A stretch of 64,000 nt of DNA from Cyanobacteriota bacterium SRBZ.bins.94.201705 (GCA_030549855.1 JAUQQP010000044.1:62001-126000), one strand, 5' to 3'; shown: positions 29,017-39,282, numbered from the stretch's first letter. Notes: generated by a model from the sequence alone, not told the origin. Numbers and translations are program-made.

Positions 29017-29562
29017 ATGGGAGACTTAGAGAGAGAAATCTATCGCCCCACCTGGGATGAGTATTTCATGTTACTAGCCAAATTAGCATCCACCCGCTCT
29101 ACCTGTCTAGCCTTTCCCGTAGGTGCGGTCATTGTCAAGGATCGTCAAGTACTAGCTACAGGCTACAATGGTGCTCCCCCTGGTTCAGTACACTGTACTA
29201 CACAAGGATACTGTTATGAAGGGTTAAGTACTTGTATCGATAGTAGTAGTTTACCATCCCGCTCAGTCCATGCGGAGGCCAACGCCATAGCACAAGCAGC
29301 AAGACACGGCATCTCCACCCAGGGGGCAAGTATATATGTTACCCTAGAACCCTGTATAGCCTGTCTAAAGTTGATAATATCGGCAGGGATAAAAGAGGTA
29401 TATTACGAGACAGACTTCAATTCCGGCGAGAAGTTGATTGTAAGAGATGCTTTCATTGCCGACGGCTTAATCACCCTCAAGAAAATAAGGGTAAGAGAGG
29501 AGGTAGCAAGGAATGCCTGTCGCTTTCTCCTCAACCCGGTTTCCCTCCCCAATTTCTGCTAG
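29017..29562 (+). CDS. deoxycytidylate deaminase
   Basis: Zinc-dependent dCMP deaminase (ComEB type) that turns dCMP into dUMP for thymidylate synthesis. The 181-residue protein has the catalytic HAEANAIAQAA segment (near 86-96) and LEPCIACLK (near 110-118), which give the His, Glu and two Cys of the zinc site, and N-terminal RPTWDEYFMLLAKLASTRSTC, typical of this family rather than of free cytidine deaminase. Located 87 bases after mdh. Confidence 0.9.
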   Translation: MGDLEREIYRPTWDEYFMLLAKLASTRSTCLAFPVGAVIVKDRQVLATGYNGAPPGSVHCTTQGYCYEGLSTCIDSSSLPSRSVHAEANAIAQAARHGISTQGASIYVTLEPCIACLKLIISAGIKEVYYETDFNSGEKLIVRDAFIADGLITLKKIRVREEVARNACRFLLNPVSLPNFC

Positions 29563-29599
29563 TGAAGACATTGCCCCAACCTACCCCATCATAACACAG

Positions 29600-30205
29600 T
29601 TACTCAAAAGAGTCAAAGAACACCACCTCGGACATGTCCAATTGGCCTGACCTTTCTCTTGCAGGTTCCAGGGCTTTACCCACGGCTATCATCAGACATA
29701 TCACATGGTCTTCGGGTAAACGAATGATTTCAGCTACCTTATCCGGCTCAAAGCCAATCATCGGGCAGGTGTCATAACCCATGGCTTTAGCGGCCAGCAT
29801 GATAGTCTGAGCGGCAATTCCTGCTGACCTCATGGCCTCATCTCTTTGCAATTGTTCATTATTTTGATAGAATGAAGTTATCATGGGGACGATCTGTCTT
29901 TGTACCGCCTCCGGGGCGTTACGCCAATATCTTTCCGGCTGTTTGGCCCAGGCTTTCAAATCCCCACAAATTAAAACTACAATGGAGGCGTCTGTGACTT
30001 GTGCCTGATTGTAGGACACCTTTCTTAGTCTTTCCTTCACCTCTGGTGTCTTCACCACCACAAACCGCCAATTCTGCATGTTAAAGGAAGTGGGGGAAAG
30101 AAGGGCATATTCCATTAGGGTTTTTATCTCCTCATCTGTCATCTGGTGGTGAGGATTGAATTTTTTTATTGAGCGTCTTTCCCTTATTGCTGTCAGTGTG
30201 TCCAT
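29600..30205 (-). CDS. nitroreductase family protein
   Basis: A 201-residue FMN-dependent oxidoreductase of the nitroreductase superfamily. It shows the FMN-binding RERRSIKKFNP at 8-18, LLSPTSFNMQNWRFVVV near 35-51, and MAAKAMGYDTCPMIGFEPDKV near 135-160. The physiological substrate cannot be inferred. It lies between dCMP deaminase (convergent) and the MBL-fold gene (divergent). Confidence 0.85.
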   Translation of the reverse strand: MDTLTAIRERRSIKKFNPHHQMTDEEIKTLMEYALLSPTSFNMQNWRFVVVKTPEVKERLRKVSYNQAQVTDASIVVLICGDLKAWAKQPERYWRNAPEAVQRQIVPMITSFYQNNEQLQRDEAMRSAGIAAQTIMLAAKAMGYDTCPMIGFEPDKVAEIIRLPEDHVICLMIAVGKALEPARERSGQLDMSEVVFFDSFE

Positions 30206-30291
30206 TTGTTAAGAATTAATAATAATTGTTTCGTTTCTTTAATTTTAGCCCCCCTTGGCTACAATTGACTAAACCCAGAAGGGATTTGGTT

Positions 30292-31044
30292 ATGCGACTG
30301 ACGTGGCTAGACAGTAACTCCTGGTTAATAGAATTATCCCAGATAAGGATTCTACTGGATCCTTGGTTGGTAGGCACACTAGTGTTTGGCAATCTACCCT
30401 GGTTATTTGAAGGGAAGAAGAAAACCAGTAATCCCCCGCCGGAGGAAATTGATTTGATTTTGTTGTCTCAGGGGTTGGAAGACCATGCCCATCCCCCCAC
30501 CCTAACAATCCTAGACCATAATTTGCCAGTGGTGGCCTCTGTTACTGGGGCAAAAGTCTGTCAAGGTTTAGGATATACAAACATAACCCCCTTAGACCAT
30601 GGACAAACCCATGTCTTTCGTGAGAGAATAGCTATTACGGCCTTCCCTGGCTCTCCCGTAGGCCCGACTACCACAGAAAATGGTTATATTATCCGGGATA
30701 TAGTCACAGGGGAGTCAATTTATTATGAACCCCATGGTTTTCATTGTCCCAGTTTACAACAACAGTCGCCAGTAACTGTTGTCATCACCCCTGTGATTAG
30801 CATTAGGATACCCTTTTTGGGGCCAGTAATCAAGGGGGGAGAAAATGCAGTGAGGGTTTGTCAGTGGTTAAAGCCGCAATATCTTCTCCCCACGGCTGCC
30901 GGTGGTGACGTCGAGTTTCAGGGTTTATTAACTAGAATTCTGAAGACGGAAGGCAGTTTAGAAACTGTACAAAAACTGCTGTTTGATGCCAATTTACCTA
31001 CTAAAATTCTTGAGGCTAAACCCTGGCATACTATTGAGATTTAA
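30292..31044 (+). CDS. UlaG-like MBL-fold protein with altered active site
   Basis: A 250-residue metallo-beta-lactamase-fold protein of the UlaG-like branch ([28 protein letters not shown] start). The usual HxHxDH zinc motif reads SQGLEDHAH near residues 60-68: Asp-His remain, but the first two His are replaced. Hydrolytic activity is therefore doubtful or the metal site is changed. The open frame extends 22 codons upstream, but the conserved start is this ATG. The C-terminal half keeps typical UlaG-like beta strands. Confidence 0.75.
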   Translation: MRLTWLDSNSWLIELSQIRILLDPWLVGTLVFGNLPWLFEGKKKTSNPPPEEIDLILLSQGLEDHAHPPTLTILDHNLPVVASVTGAKVCQGLGYTNITPLDHGQTHVFRERIAITAFPGSPVGPTTTENGYIIRDIVTGESIYYEPHGFHCPSLQQQSPVTVVITPVISIRIPFLGPVIKGGENAVRVCQWLKPQYLLPTAAGGDVEFQGLLTRILKTEGSLETVQKLLFDANLPTKILEAKPWHTIEI

Positions 31045-33035
31045 TTGCCTCTTAATCTCTCTCTCAGGCGTATAATTTTGTCCCTATATTCTGCGGCTTT
31101 TTCAAACTCTAACTGGGAAGCCGCTTTTTTCATCTCTTCCTCCAGCATCCCTATTAATTCTGGTATTTTATCCAGGCTAACTGTCTCAAAATCCTCATTC
31201 TTTGTCGTCGTAGACTTCTCCCTGTTTAACTGTCTAGATAATTCCAGGAATTCCAGGATAGAATTTCCAGATTTTTTCTGAATAGCCTTGGGGGTAATAT
31301 TGTGTCTGCGATTGTACTCCATCTGAATGAAACGACGACGGTTAGTTTCTTCTATTGCCCTTTCCATACTCTCCGTTATATTGTCAGCATACAGAATTGC
31401 TTTGCCATTGACATTTCTTGCTGCCCTACCAATTGTTTGAATAAGGGATTTTTCTGATCGCAAAAACCCTTCCTTATCTGCATCTAAAATAGCTACTAAA
31501 GATACCTCTGGCAAATCCAATCCCTCCCTCAACAAATTGACTCCCACTATTACATCGAAGTCTCCATTTCTTAATCCCTGTAAAATCTCAATCCTCTCAA
31601 GAGACTGAATTTCCGAATGAAGGTATTGGACATTTATACCCTTTTGCTGTAAATATAGAGTAAGGTCTTCTGCCATTTTCTTTGTTAAGGTGGTTACTAA
31701 GACTCTTTCTTTGCGCTTTACCCTTTCTGTAATTTCAGCTAACAAATCATCTATTTGACCCTTAGTGGGGCGCACCACAATTTCTGGATCTAAAATACCG
31801 GTAGGGCGAATAATTTGCTCAAAAATATTGTCTCCAGATTGCTGTAATTCCCATTCACCCGGGGTAGCAGAAACGAAGATACATTGATTCACCTTTTGCC
31901 AAAATTCTTCAGCTTTAAGGGGGCGATTATCTAAGGCACTTGGTAATCTAAATCCATGTTCAATTAATACCTCTTTTCTAGAACGATCTCCATTATACAT
32001 AGCCCTAATTTGGGGTACAGTTACATGGGATTCATCTACTACTAATAGCCAATCCTCAGGGAAATAATCTACCAGACAATCTGGGGGTTGGCCTGGTTTT
32101 CTTCCTGCCAGGTGTCGGGAGTAATTTTCAATGCCGTTACAGTAGCCAGTATTTCTCAACATTTCTAAGTCATATTTTGTTCGTTTTTTCAACCTTTCTG
32201 CTTCCAAAAATTTCCCCTGTTTTTCTAATTGTTGCAATCTCTCCTCCAACTCCTCTTCTATTGCCAAAATTGCCCTTTGTAATTGTGCCTCAGGGGTGAC
32301 AAAATGGCTGGCAGGATAAATATTAACCCTTTCTAACTGTGTCTCCTCCCTACCAGTAAGAGGATTCAAGATAACAATGGAGTCAATCTCATCCCCAAAA
32401 AATTCCACCCGCAGGATACGCTCGTCATAAGCTGGTACAATCTCTAATACATCTCCTCGTAGTCTAAAGGTGGCACGAGACAATTCGGCATCATTACGAC
32501 GGTATTGAATATTAACCAAATCCCGAATCAACTGACGGGGGTTATACTCTTGAGATACCCTGAGGGAAATGGCGGCTTTTAGGTATTCCACTGGCATCCC
32601 CAAGCCATAAATGCAACTAATTGAAGCTACGACTATAACATCTCGTCTTTCAAAAAGGGAACGAGTGGCAGAGTGGCGTAACATCTCAATTTCGTCGTTG
32701 ATGGAGGCAGTTTTCTCAATGTAGGTATCGGTAACGGGGATATATGCCTCCGGTTGGTAATAGTCGTAGTAGCTGATAAAATACTCCACTGCGTTGTAAG
32801 GGAAAAACTGTCTTAACTCATTACACCATTGGGCTGCCAGTGTCTTATTATGGGTTAACACCAAGGTAGGTTTTTGATATTGTTCTATGACACAGGCTAT
32901 GGTATAAGTCTTACCAGTACCGGTAGCACCCTTTAGAGTTTGAAACTTATTGCCAGCCCTTAACGATTTTAACAAACCCTCTATAGCTTGTGGTTGGTCT
33001 CCCGTTGGCGAAAACTCAGATTTAAGGATAAACAT
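31041..33035 (-). CDS. uvrB: excinuclease ABC subunit B
   Basis: UvrB, the damage-verifying helicase of nucleotide excision repair. The 664-residue protein has the Walker A GATGTGKT (near 37-44), the beta-hairpin segment [12 protein letters not shown] near 92, DESHVT near 338, SATPGEWE near 377, QTIGRAARN near 539 and a C-terminal UVR motif ([24 protein letters not shown]) for UvrC contact. The ATG at 33035 matches the conserved start ([18 protein letters not shown]). Its stop overlaps the end of the MBL gene by four bases in convergent orientation. Confidence 0.98.
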   Translation of the reverse strand: MFILKSEFSPTGDQPQAIEGLLKSLRAGNKFQTLKGATGTGKTYTIACVIEQYQKPTLVLTHNKTLAAQWCNELRQFFPYNAVEYFISYYDYYQPEAYIPVTDTYIEKTASINDEIEMLRHSATRSLFERRDVIVVASISCIYGLGMPVEYLKAAISLRVSQEYNPRQLIRDLVNIQYRRNDAELSRATFRLRGDVLEIVPAYDERILRVEFFGDEIDSIVILNPLTGREETQLERVNIYPASHFVTPEAQLQRAILAIEEELEERLQQLEKQGKFLEAERLKKRTKYDLEMLRNTGYCNGIENYSRHLAGRKPGQPPDCLVDYFPEDWLLVVDESHVTVPQIRAMYNGDRSRKEVLIEHGFRLPSALDNRPLKAEEFWQKVNQCIFVSATPGEWELQQSGDNIFEQIIRPTGILDPEIVVRPTKGQIDDLLAEITERVKRKERVLVTTLTKKMAEDLTLYLQQKGINVQYLHSEIQSLERIEILQGLRNGDFDVIVGVNLLREGLDLPEVSLVAILDADKEGFLRSEKSLIQTIGRAARNVNGKAILYADNITESMERAIEETNRRRFIQMEYNRRHNITPKAIQKKSGNSILEFLELSRQLNREKSTTTKNEDFETVSLDKIPELIGMLEEEMKKAASQLEFEKAAEYRDKIIRLRERLRGN

Positions 33036-33947
33036 AGCCCCATAGTATACTGCCACGCTTCAGATTCAATTTACCACAACCTTTCTGTATAAAATTCCAA
33101 ACCGCTACGGATAGGTAAAGGGGAGTGTAGGTATGAGTATGTGATTACAAGCCTACACTTCCCAAAAAATACAGTCTCTCCGAAAGGATGCAAGACAGTG
33201 TGAAAATGGCGTTTGCCATCACAGGCGGTGGCTTTACTATGTCTTTCCCCCTCCAGATTCTTTCCGCCTCACCTCCTTATGGGATGCTAGGTGGCGGTAA
33301 GGAAGGAGTAAGGGGGGATTTCCCAAGGCAGCTTCTAGAGTCTGCCACCCACCCTTACTGCTATCTTCTCTAACCATATCTTGCAGATGAGTAATTGGAT
33401 TTTCTCAGCATCAGGGGGTTAACGCCATGAAAGCATTTCAACAATGGTTAGAATTCATAGGGATAATTGCAACTCTTATTAAAAAGCATGCCGAAGGGAA
33501 AGTCAAACAGGAAACAGTAAACAGATGTTAATATTTGTATCCCTGGCAAATGGTGGAAGGAGGGTTGGCAGTGAGTGGTGGGTGAATAATGTTTCCCCAC
33601 CATCCGCAGATGCAGATGCATAACCACTAATTCCCTATATACCCTTTCTTCTATCAGGGTGTGGGTAGGAGGTTATATTTTCTTCTTTACATTCCTTAAT
33701 TTTTCCCCCCGGCCGCCGCCATTTCTTGTTAGGATGGAGATGTAGGACGGCAGGAGGTAGTGACTGCCAGGGGTGGGCCTGCGAACAATTTAAACAGTAA
33801 GAATTAGCAATAAAATTGGCGCGGTTATTACTGGCATTAGGATGGGTTTTCTGGTTCTTTAGTTGATAAAGAATACTAACAAAGTCTAGTAAAGATAGTA
33901 AAAGGCGGGGATAAGGGGATGGGATTAAGCAATGGGGAGACGGTATA
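33036..33947. other. 0.9-kb intergenic region, mostly non-coding
   Basis: Between uvrB and the NUDIX gene. Apart from a plausible 34-residue ORF at 33427-33531 I see no protein. A possible plus-strand promoter (TTCAAT, 17 bases, TATAAA; 33065-33093) would give a leader of over 300 bases with G-rich and C-rich segments able to pair (ACCTCCTTA at 33270 with TAAGGAAGGAG at 33298). The minus-strand open frame 33635-34006 overlaps the NUDIX gene and is low-complexity. Confidence 0.5.
33427..33531 (+). CDS. candidate 34-residue small protein
   Basis: Reads MKAFQQWLEFIGIIATLIKK, then HAEGKVKQETVNRC and stop. The first half is an amphipathic or weakly hydrophobic helix and the second half is charged, a layout like known cyanobacterial small regulatory proteins. 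A G-rich AGGGGG site lies 9 bases before the ATG. I do not recognise it and cannot name a family; a long leader plus a helix of this kind is reminiscent of small ATP-synthase or membrane regulators, which is speculation. Confidence 0.4.
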   Translation: MKAFQQWLEFIGIIATLIKKHAEGKVKQETVNRC

Positions 33948-34349
33948 TCAGGAAAACTGTTGTTGCAGAAGGGAGACAATGGGGAGATTGGCTGGAGGAA
34001 ATTCAAAGAGGTGCAGTTGTGACACCTTTACCCAGGATATTTCGGCACATTGTAAAGGCTGTGGGACGCCGGTGACAATCTCACACAGATAAACATAGAG
34101 GGTAACAACAAAGGAGGGGTAAGAATAGGTAATTTTCGTCAGAAAGCGACTCACCCCAACCACAACCCCCAATTCCTCTTGGATTTCCCTGACAATACAT
34201 TCCTCTGGTGTCTCCCCCACTTCTATCTTACCACCGGGAAACTCCCACAAGTTAGCCATTTCCGCCTCAGGCAAACGCCTGTCAATCAAAACCTCCCCCT
34301 CATTGTTGAGGATAACTGCTACACCAATTCTCTTATGAGGCAGTGTCAT
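33948..34349 (-). CDS. NUDIX hydrolase (MutT-like)
   Basis: A 133-residue NUDIX pyrophosphohydrolase. The Nudix box is complete: GGKIEVGETPEECIVREIQE followed by ELGV, matching GX5EX7REUXEEXGU at about residues 38-60. Length and the LWEFPGGK start resemble MutT, which removes 8-oxo-dGTP, but specificity cannot be fixed from sequence. It is monocistronic and divergent from the restriction-modification remnants. Confidence 0.88.
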   Translation of the reverse strand: MTLPHKRIGVAVILNNEGEVLIDRRLPEAEMANLWEFPGGKIEVGETPEECIVREIQEELGVVVGVSRFLTKITYSYPSFVVTLYVYLCEIVTGVPQPLQCAEISWVKVSQLHLFEFPPANLPIVSLLQQQFS

Positions 34350-34629
34350 GGGTTTTTGTCAAAACATGTCTGATGATTTAAACCTAGAATAATACCTCTC
34401 CATCCTCAAACGCACTAGTATTTTTTCCGAGCATTATTTGGGATAAACTAGGATTGCTTTTGCTGCGAATTATAGTTATAATGTTCCCAGTTTTTATCCT
34501 ATACATTAATACACAAATATTTCAAATAAACCAGGGCCAAATTTTGATATACTGATATAATAAGTTAGATATTTTGTTCATCATATCTAACCCAGAGACA
34601 TTATATATCTATTGAGGGAAAAAGATAAA

Positions 34630-35066
34630 TAGTATTACCCATTAAACGACGTTGCAATAGGAACAAAAATAGAACACCATTTTAAAAATTACCTAGGAAA
34701 AAGTATATCGTGGAACTGGGCTCCTCCGCAAGTGGTATAGATTTGCCTTCTTGAGAGATCAAAACAGACATAAAGGTAACCTCAATCAGACAGCCACAGT
34801 CTTCTTTTCCCCTTAAAAAGGCAATACAAAAAGTTTATGGTTTGGGGTATAATCTACTCGTTCTAGTTTACGACAAAAAATACGATTATGCTACGAGAAG
34901 TTATATAATAAAATTCGTCGGTTGCTTCTTTGTTGCTAAAGAAAGGACAGCCGATTATACCACCAAATATCCTCTGCGGCAAATGATAGAAGATGGGGCG
35001 AATAAGGAGGACATTATCGCCTATCTTGTAGACAGAAATCTCCCGGCGGCTGTCTCGTTGACTTAA
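34630..35066 (+). pseudogene. decayed type II restriction endonuclease
   Basis: Fragments of one protein occur in two frames. First, YYPLNDVAIGTKIEHHFKNY-type sequence runs from 34633 to about 34728; then the frame changes to ASGIDLPS, a TGA stop (34752-34754), and EIKTDIKVTSIRQPQSSFP. It continues through YGLGYNLLVLVYDK and KERTADYTTKYPLRQMIEDG to the end at 35066. The IDIKVTSIKQPQSS and LLVFVYDK-like strings are, as far as I recall, shared by a family of type II restriction enzymes next to DNA methyltransferases. At least one frameshift, one nonsense codon and loss of the N-terminus make it non-functional. The DNA is markedly more A/T-rich than its neighbours. Confidence 0.65.
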
Positions 35067-35214
35067 AAACAGAAATAGGGCGCCAATTTAACCTCCCCAG
35101 CGTATATTTTTTTTCTCCATAAGAAATTACTCCATTCTCTTGATAACTTCGAAGATTTAAATGCATATATATGTATAAAACTGCCTATTAAACTTTCTTG
35201 GTAATCAGGAATAA

Positions 35215-36783
35215 TTGGAGTTATTCAAAAAGAAAATAACCGGAAATAGAAGTGAAGTAACAGAATCAGAAAAAGTTGAATACGGGTACTATCAAACTCC
35301 TCCTAAACTTGCCAACTCGGTTACTCGTTATCTTGCGCAAAAGATAAACCCTGATATTATAATTGAACCTACCTGTGGCAGGGGGCATTTTATTGTTGCT
35401 GCCCTAGCTTCATTTGATAACCTTGATAAAATCATAGCTGTTGAAATCCACAAACCCTATGTTTGGTAGACTAAGTTTAATATAATTGATTTCTACATTT
35501 CTAGGGGCTTAAACAATGTCAAAAGAAAAATACCTGAAGTCGAAATACACCCCTCATATATTTTCCATTTTGACCTCGAATCTATTTTACATTCTTGCGG
35601 AGGTAAAGAGTTACTTATTCTGAGGAATCCTCCCTGGGTGACTAATTCAGCCTTAGGAAAAATCTCATCTAGTAATTTACCGAAAAAGTCAAATTTTAAA
35701 AGACATATTGGCTTAGACGCCATTACAGGCAAAAGCAACTTTGATGTGGGAGAGTACATAGTTTTGAGACTACTAGACACTTTCCAATATGCCAACGGCC
35801 CTTTGGCACTTTTACTTAAGGATTCTATTATTAGAAACCTTTTACTAGGGCAAAAATTGTTTAACTTCCGAAGGGGAAGTTCCCATAAGTTTAACATAGA
35901 TTGTAAGAAGGAATTTAGTGCGTCTGTGGATGCATCTTTACTTTTTTGCCAGTTAAACTCTACCCCAGAATATATCTGCAAAGAATTTAATTTCTACCAT
36001 TTGGCAGGGGAGAGGATAGAATTTGGTTGGCTTAATGACAAATTCGTTTCTCCCATTGAATTGTATAGGGAAAGTGGGGAAATTGATGGAAATTCTCCCT
36101 GGGAATGGAGACAGGTAATAAAACATGATATTGCCCCGATAATGTAGTTAGAAAAAATCAACGACTTTCTCTCCCAAAACAGCAGAAACGAGATGGTCTT
36201 ATTGGAGGATTATTTTGTATAGAGAATGATAAAATTTTTTGGTATAATAAAAAGTTACTCAAAAAATCTAGAAAAATTGTTATTTTTTACTCAAAAATAG
36301 GCGACTATACTCACTTTATTAAGTATAAATATCCCGAAAATTTTGAATATCTAAAGAAAAATGGCCCCCCGTTCAAAGCGCGCAAATCACGGGTATATAA
36401 AAACCAGCCCGAATTTTCAATATTCGGCATTGGAGAATACTCCTTCTCTCTACAAGGTGGCTATCTCGTGGTTATATAAATCATTTGACTTCAGCCTAAT
36501 TCTTCCCTGGAAAGAAAAACCACTAATGTTGGATGACCCCTGCTACTTTTTGAGTTTTGACAGTCTGGATTATGCCGTATTTACTTGGCTGATATTGAAC
36601 TCGTGGAGGGGAAAAAGTTTCCTGAAATCTATTACATTTCCCTATAACAAAAAAGTGGTGACGAAAGAGGTGTTAATGGGTATAGAAATGGGGAAAATAG
36701 CAGGCATTCTTCCGGTGTCGGAGATAGAAAATGGAGTAAATCGAATGAGAAAAGAATATGGATTCCATGACAGCCTGGGATGA
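35215..36783 (+). pseudogene. decayed DNA adenine methyltransferase
   Basis: A SAM-dependent DNA methyltransferase broken in several places. Motif I (EPTCGRGHF, near codon 64) and motif IV (NPPW, about 35626) lie in the same frame but are separated by a TAG at 35467-35469; the frame then runs to TAG at 36145. Downstream coding sequence (DGLIGGLFCIENDKIF and onward to KNQPEFSIFGIGEYSF) is in a second frame from about 36186, and the rest (YKVAISWLYKSFDFSLI to the stop at 36783) in a third from about 36445. So there are at least two stops and two frameshifts. With the upstream endonuclease remnant it forms a dead type II system. Confidence 0.75.
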
Positions 36784-37091
36784 CTATTTAGAAATCTTAA
36801 AGCACAATAATACCATGAGGCAACTAAAGCTATTCTAGCCCTAAGATAAGTGATACAGTTTAGGCTGTGTCAGCCTTATAATTAAAATTGGTGGAGTTAA
36901 GCCCATATAGAGGGGAAAAACACAGGTTTTAAAAGTGTCCACCTGCCACAGCAATTACAAGGAAATACAGGGGGTAAAAGAGGGACAATTAATGCTCAAA
37001 TATAAAGTCACTGTAACCGTTGGACAAATGGGAAAGAGGGGAGGAAAGAAACAATTGGGGTTAAAATATAAGACAAGGTCATGGGTTTTTG
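36784..37091. other. intergenic region, no gene
   Basis: A/T-rich spacer between the methyltransferase remnant and the dihydroorotase-like gene. It holds a small hairpin (AGGCTG-TGT-CAGCCT, 36862-36876) without a T-run; I see nothing else. Confidence 0.5.
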
Positions 37092-38366
37092 CTAACACCA
37101 CATAGCAATGACCTTCCCCTTGATTTCCTTATCCAACCAATAGGTATTACAAGAGAGGGATTTTAAAGAAGAGGCAGTGACTTGCCAGCGAGACTGGGGA
37201 GAGAATATCACTAACTCTGCCTTTTCCCCCTTAGCCAGTCTTACCGGCTTTTGGTTTAGGCAGCGAAGGGGATTAACACTTAATAAACGCCATAACTGTA
37301 ATGCTGACAAATAGCCGGCGTCTACCAAATTTTGCCATAACAGTGGTAAAGCCAATTCTAACCCAATAGCCCCAGGAGGCGCAGCGGCAAAACCAACATT
37401 CTTCTCCTCGATGGTATAAGGGGTGTGATCAATGGCAATGGCGTCAATTATACCAGACTTTACCCCCTCTAGCAGGGCCAAACGATCTTCTTCTGTGCCC
37501 AGGGGAGGCTCAAAACGTAAGTTAGGATCATAACTAGCTACTGTTTCTATGTTAAGAAGTAGATGATGCCAATTAACACTGGCGGTGACGGGTAAACCCT
37601 CTTCCTTGGCACGTCTTACCAACTCTACACCTTTTTGGGTGGAAATGCGCATCAGATGAATAGGGGTTTTAGTAAAAGCCACAATTTCCAGAAGGGATGC
37701 GATAGCCACTGTTTCCGCAATGGCAGGATTTCCCGTAAGACCTAAACGGACAGAAGTGCGACACTCCCTAGCTACCCCATCCCCCCGCAACTGTAAATGG
37801 GTGGGGCATAAGGCTATGGGGAGTTGAAACATGCGCCCATACTCCAACGCCCTTCTTACTAATTGAAGATTGTCATGGGGGCGGTTGTCAGTAAAACCCA
37901 CTACCCCCGCAGAAGCCAAATCTGCTAACTGGGCAATAGTCTTACCTTCAAGACTGTCTGTAATTGCGCCCCAAATATACCAGCGAAGGGGAAAAGAGTC
38001 AGTTTGTGTCTTCAACCAGGCTACCGTATTGGGGTTATCCACAGGGGGATTGGTGTCGGGGAGAATGGCCACCCTTGACACCCCCCCCGCCATTGCCGCC
38101 GCCGCCAGACTTTCTAGTGTCTCCCTTTCCTCGTAACCAGGAGTACCACTATGGCAAAATATGTCTACTAACCCTGGTGCTACAACCAAACCAGTGCCAT
38201 CAATGATTTCTGCCGAGTCTTCACTGGGGAGGGGGATTTTTGGGGCAATGTCCTGGATAATACCATTTTCAACGAGAATATCCCCTTGAATTTCTATTTC
38301 CGTTATAGGATCTAGAATTCTAACCTGTTGTAACAGTTTTCTACCACTCACCTTATTTTCTCCCAA
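37092..38366 (-). CDS. dihydroorotase-like protein, probably non-catalytic
   Basis: A 424-residue amidohydrolase of the dihydroorotase family by overall sequence (VVAPGLVDIFCHSGTPGYEE, PDTNPPVDNPNTVAWL, VTASVNWHHLLL, AIAIDHTPYT). Key metal and substrate residues are changed: the DxHxHxR motif is D68-I-F70-C-H72-S-G74, the later metal His is replaced by Cys187, and Arg240 stands where a His is usual. This resembles inactive PyrC-prime subunits that assemble with aspartate transcarbamoylase. A true dihydroorotase of another class would then be encoded elsewhere. It is usually annotated pyrC. A 79-residue gene lies just upstream on the same strand. Confidence 0.75.
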   Translation of the reverse strand: MGENKVSGRKLLQQVRILDPITEIEIQGDILVENGIIQDIAPKIPLPSEDSAEIIDGTGLVVAPGLVDIFCHSGTPGYEERETLESLAAAAMAGGVSRVAILPDTNPPVDNPNTVAWLKTQTDSFPLRWYIWGAITDSLEGKTIAQLADLASAGVVGFTDNRPHDNLQLVRRALEYGRMFQLPIALCPTHLQLRGDGVARECRTSVRLGLTGNPAIAETVAIASLLEIVAFTKTPIHLMRISTQKGVELVRRAKEEGLPVTASVNWHHLLLNIETVASYDPNLRFEPPLGTEEDRLALLEGVKSGIIDAIAIDHTPYTIEEKNVGFAAAPPGAIGLELALPLLWQNLVDAGYLSALQLWRLLSVNPLRCLNQKPVRLAKGEKAELVIFSPQSRWQVTASSLKSLSCNTYWLDKEIKGKVIAMWC

Positions 38367-38372
38367 AGGGCC

Positions 38373-38612
38373 CTAATCAATCAAACTCTCCCAAGCCCGA
38401 GTTATTATTTTACTCAACCAGCGCCTCTGCACTGAATCTAGTATAGGATCTTCTCTTAGTATTTCCCTTACCAACTCTTCTAAGGTTTTTCCCTCTTTTC
38501 TGGCTCTCTTCACTACTTCTGCTATCGCTTGTGCTACTAACTCAGGGGAAACCCTTGTTTTCGCCTCTTTTGCCCTTCTCGCTACTTCTTCTACACCTAT
38601 AGAGCCTATCAT
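38373..38612 (-). CDS. small helical protein of unknown function
   Basis: A 79-residue highly charged helical protein (VARRAKEAKTRVSPELVAQA, ending RRWLSKIITRAWESLID). No signal peptide or known motif. It lies six bases upstream of the dihydroorotase-like gene in the same direction, which suggests one operon. A GGAGAGG site precedes the ATG. It looks like a real conserved gene from composition and placement, but I do not recognise a family. Confidence 0.6.
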   Translation of the reverse strand: MIGSIGVEEVARRAKEAKTRVSPELVAQAIAEVVKRARKEGKTLEELVREILREDPILDSVQRRWLSKIITRAWESLID

Positions 38613-38860
38613 TTTCCTCTCCCTCCTCTGTTAAGTTTTGTTACAACAGTTCTCATCTTCCCTCCTCATTAAGTCTAACGCCAAAGGCCTCATTCCTCAA
38701 GTTAATAACCTTTTTTCTTAACATTTACCCCTCCTCCGCTTAACATTCATTTATATTAAGTCCAATGTTAATTTTTGTAAAAAAAAGAAATTCAGTAAAA
38801 TTTTATACAGAAATCTGTTATAATAGGGGCAAGAGGAGGAAAGAAAAGGAGGGAAAGGGT

Positions 38861-39061
38861 ATGAGGACAGAAAACCAAGCAAGGGCGCTAATGGCAAGAC
38901 ATCACCATCTGATCAAAAATCGCCAACAGTCCATGTTAGGAAGGACAGCGGCAGAATTGGGAATTGACATAAACCCCACAGAGTATTGGAATCCGGTACA
39001 AGGGAAACCTAATCCCGCCTTCCGGGTAACCTACGATCGCAGTCATGCCGGCCTAAGCTAA
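38861..39061 (+). CDS. small conserved cyanobacterial protein
   Basis: A 66-residue basic protein (MRTENQARALMARHHHLIKN, then a short ordered segment with EYWNPVQGKPNPAFRVTYDR). The ATG at 38861 has an AGGAGGG site eight bases upstream; the open frame extends further 5' but that part is leader, and a TATAAT lies at 38819-38824. I do not know its function. It converges with hfq, eleven bases apart. Confidence 0.65.
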   Translation: MRTENQARALMARHHHLIKNRQQSMLGRTAAELGIDINPTEYWNPVQGKPNPAFRVTYDRSHAGLS

Positions 39062-39072
39062 AACACAAGTAC

Positions 39073-39282
39073 CTATCGGTGTCTCATATAGGCAATGGCA
39101 TGAGTCCAAACCAAAACCTTCTCCTGATTCACAGTGGATATTGCCAGACAATTGTCATCCTGCCAGCGAATTACCCCCTCGAAAGTCTTGTTATTGAGCA
39201 AGACAATCTCCACGGGGGTTTGATTTTTGATTAGGGACTGGATTAGTCGTATACTAGGTAAACCGGTGTTGAATACGGTCAT
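39073..39282 (-). CDS. hfq: RNA chaperone Hfq (cyanobacterial type)
   Basis: A 69-residue Sm-like protein. It shows the Sm1/Sm2 strands in the cyanobacterial form: RLIQSLIKNQTPVEIVLLNN near 12-31, FEGVIRWQDDNCLAIST near 34-50, and VLVWTHAIAYM in place of the enterobacterial Hfq KHA motif. In Synechocystis the protein is required for type IV pilus motility and binds PilB rather than most sRNAs. It is divergent from dapF with only about 40 bases between, as I recall in other cyanobacteria. Confidence 0.9.
   Translation of the reverse strand: MTVFNTGLPSIRLIQSLIKNQTPVEIVLLNNKTFEGVIRWQDDNCLAISTVNQEKVLVWTHAIAYMRHR

Noticed and set aside
33635-34006. 123-codon minus-strand open frame beside the NUDIX gene
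   Set aside because: Pro/Ser/His-rich, overlaps the NUDIX gene in another frame and is not protein-like.
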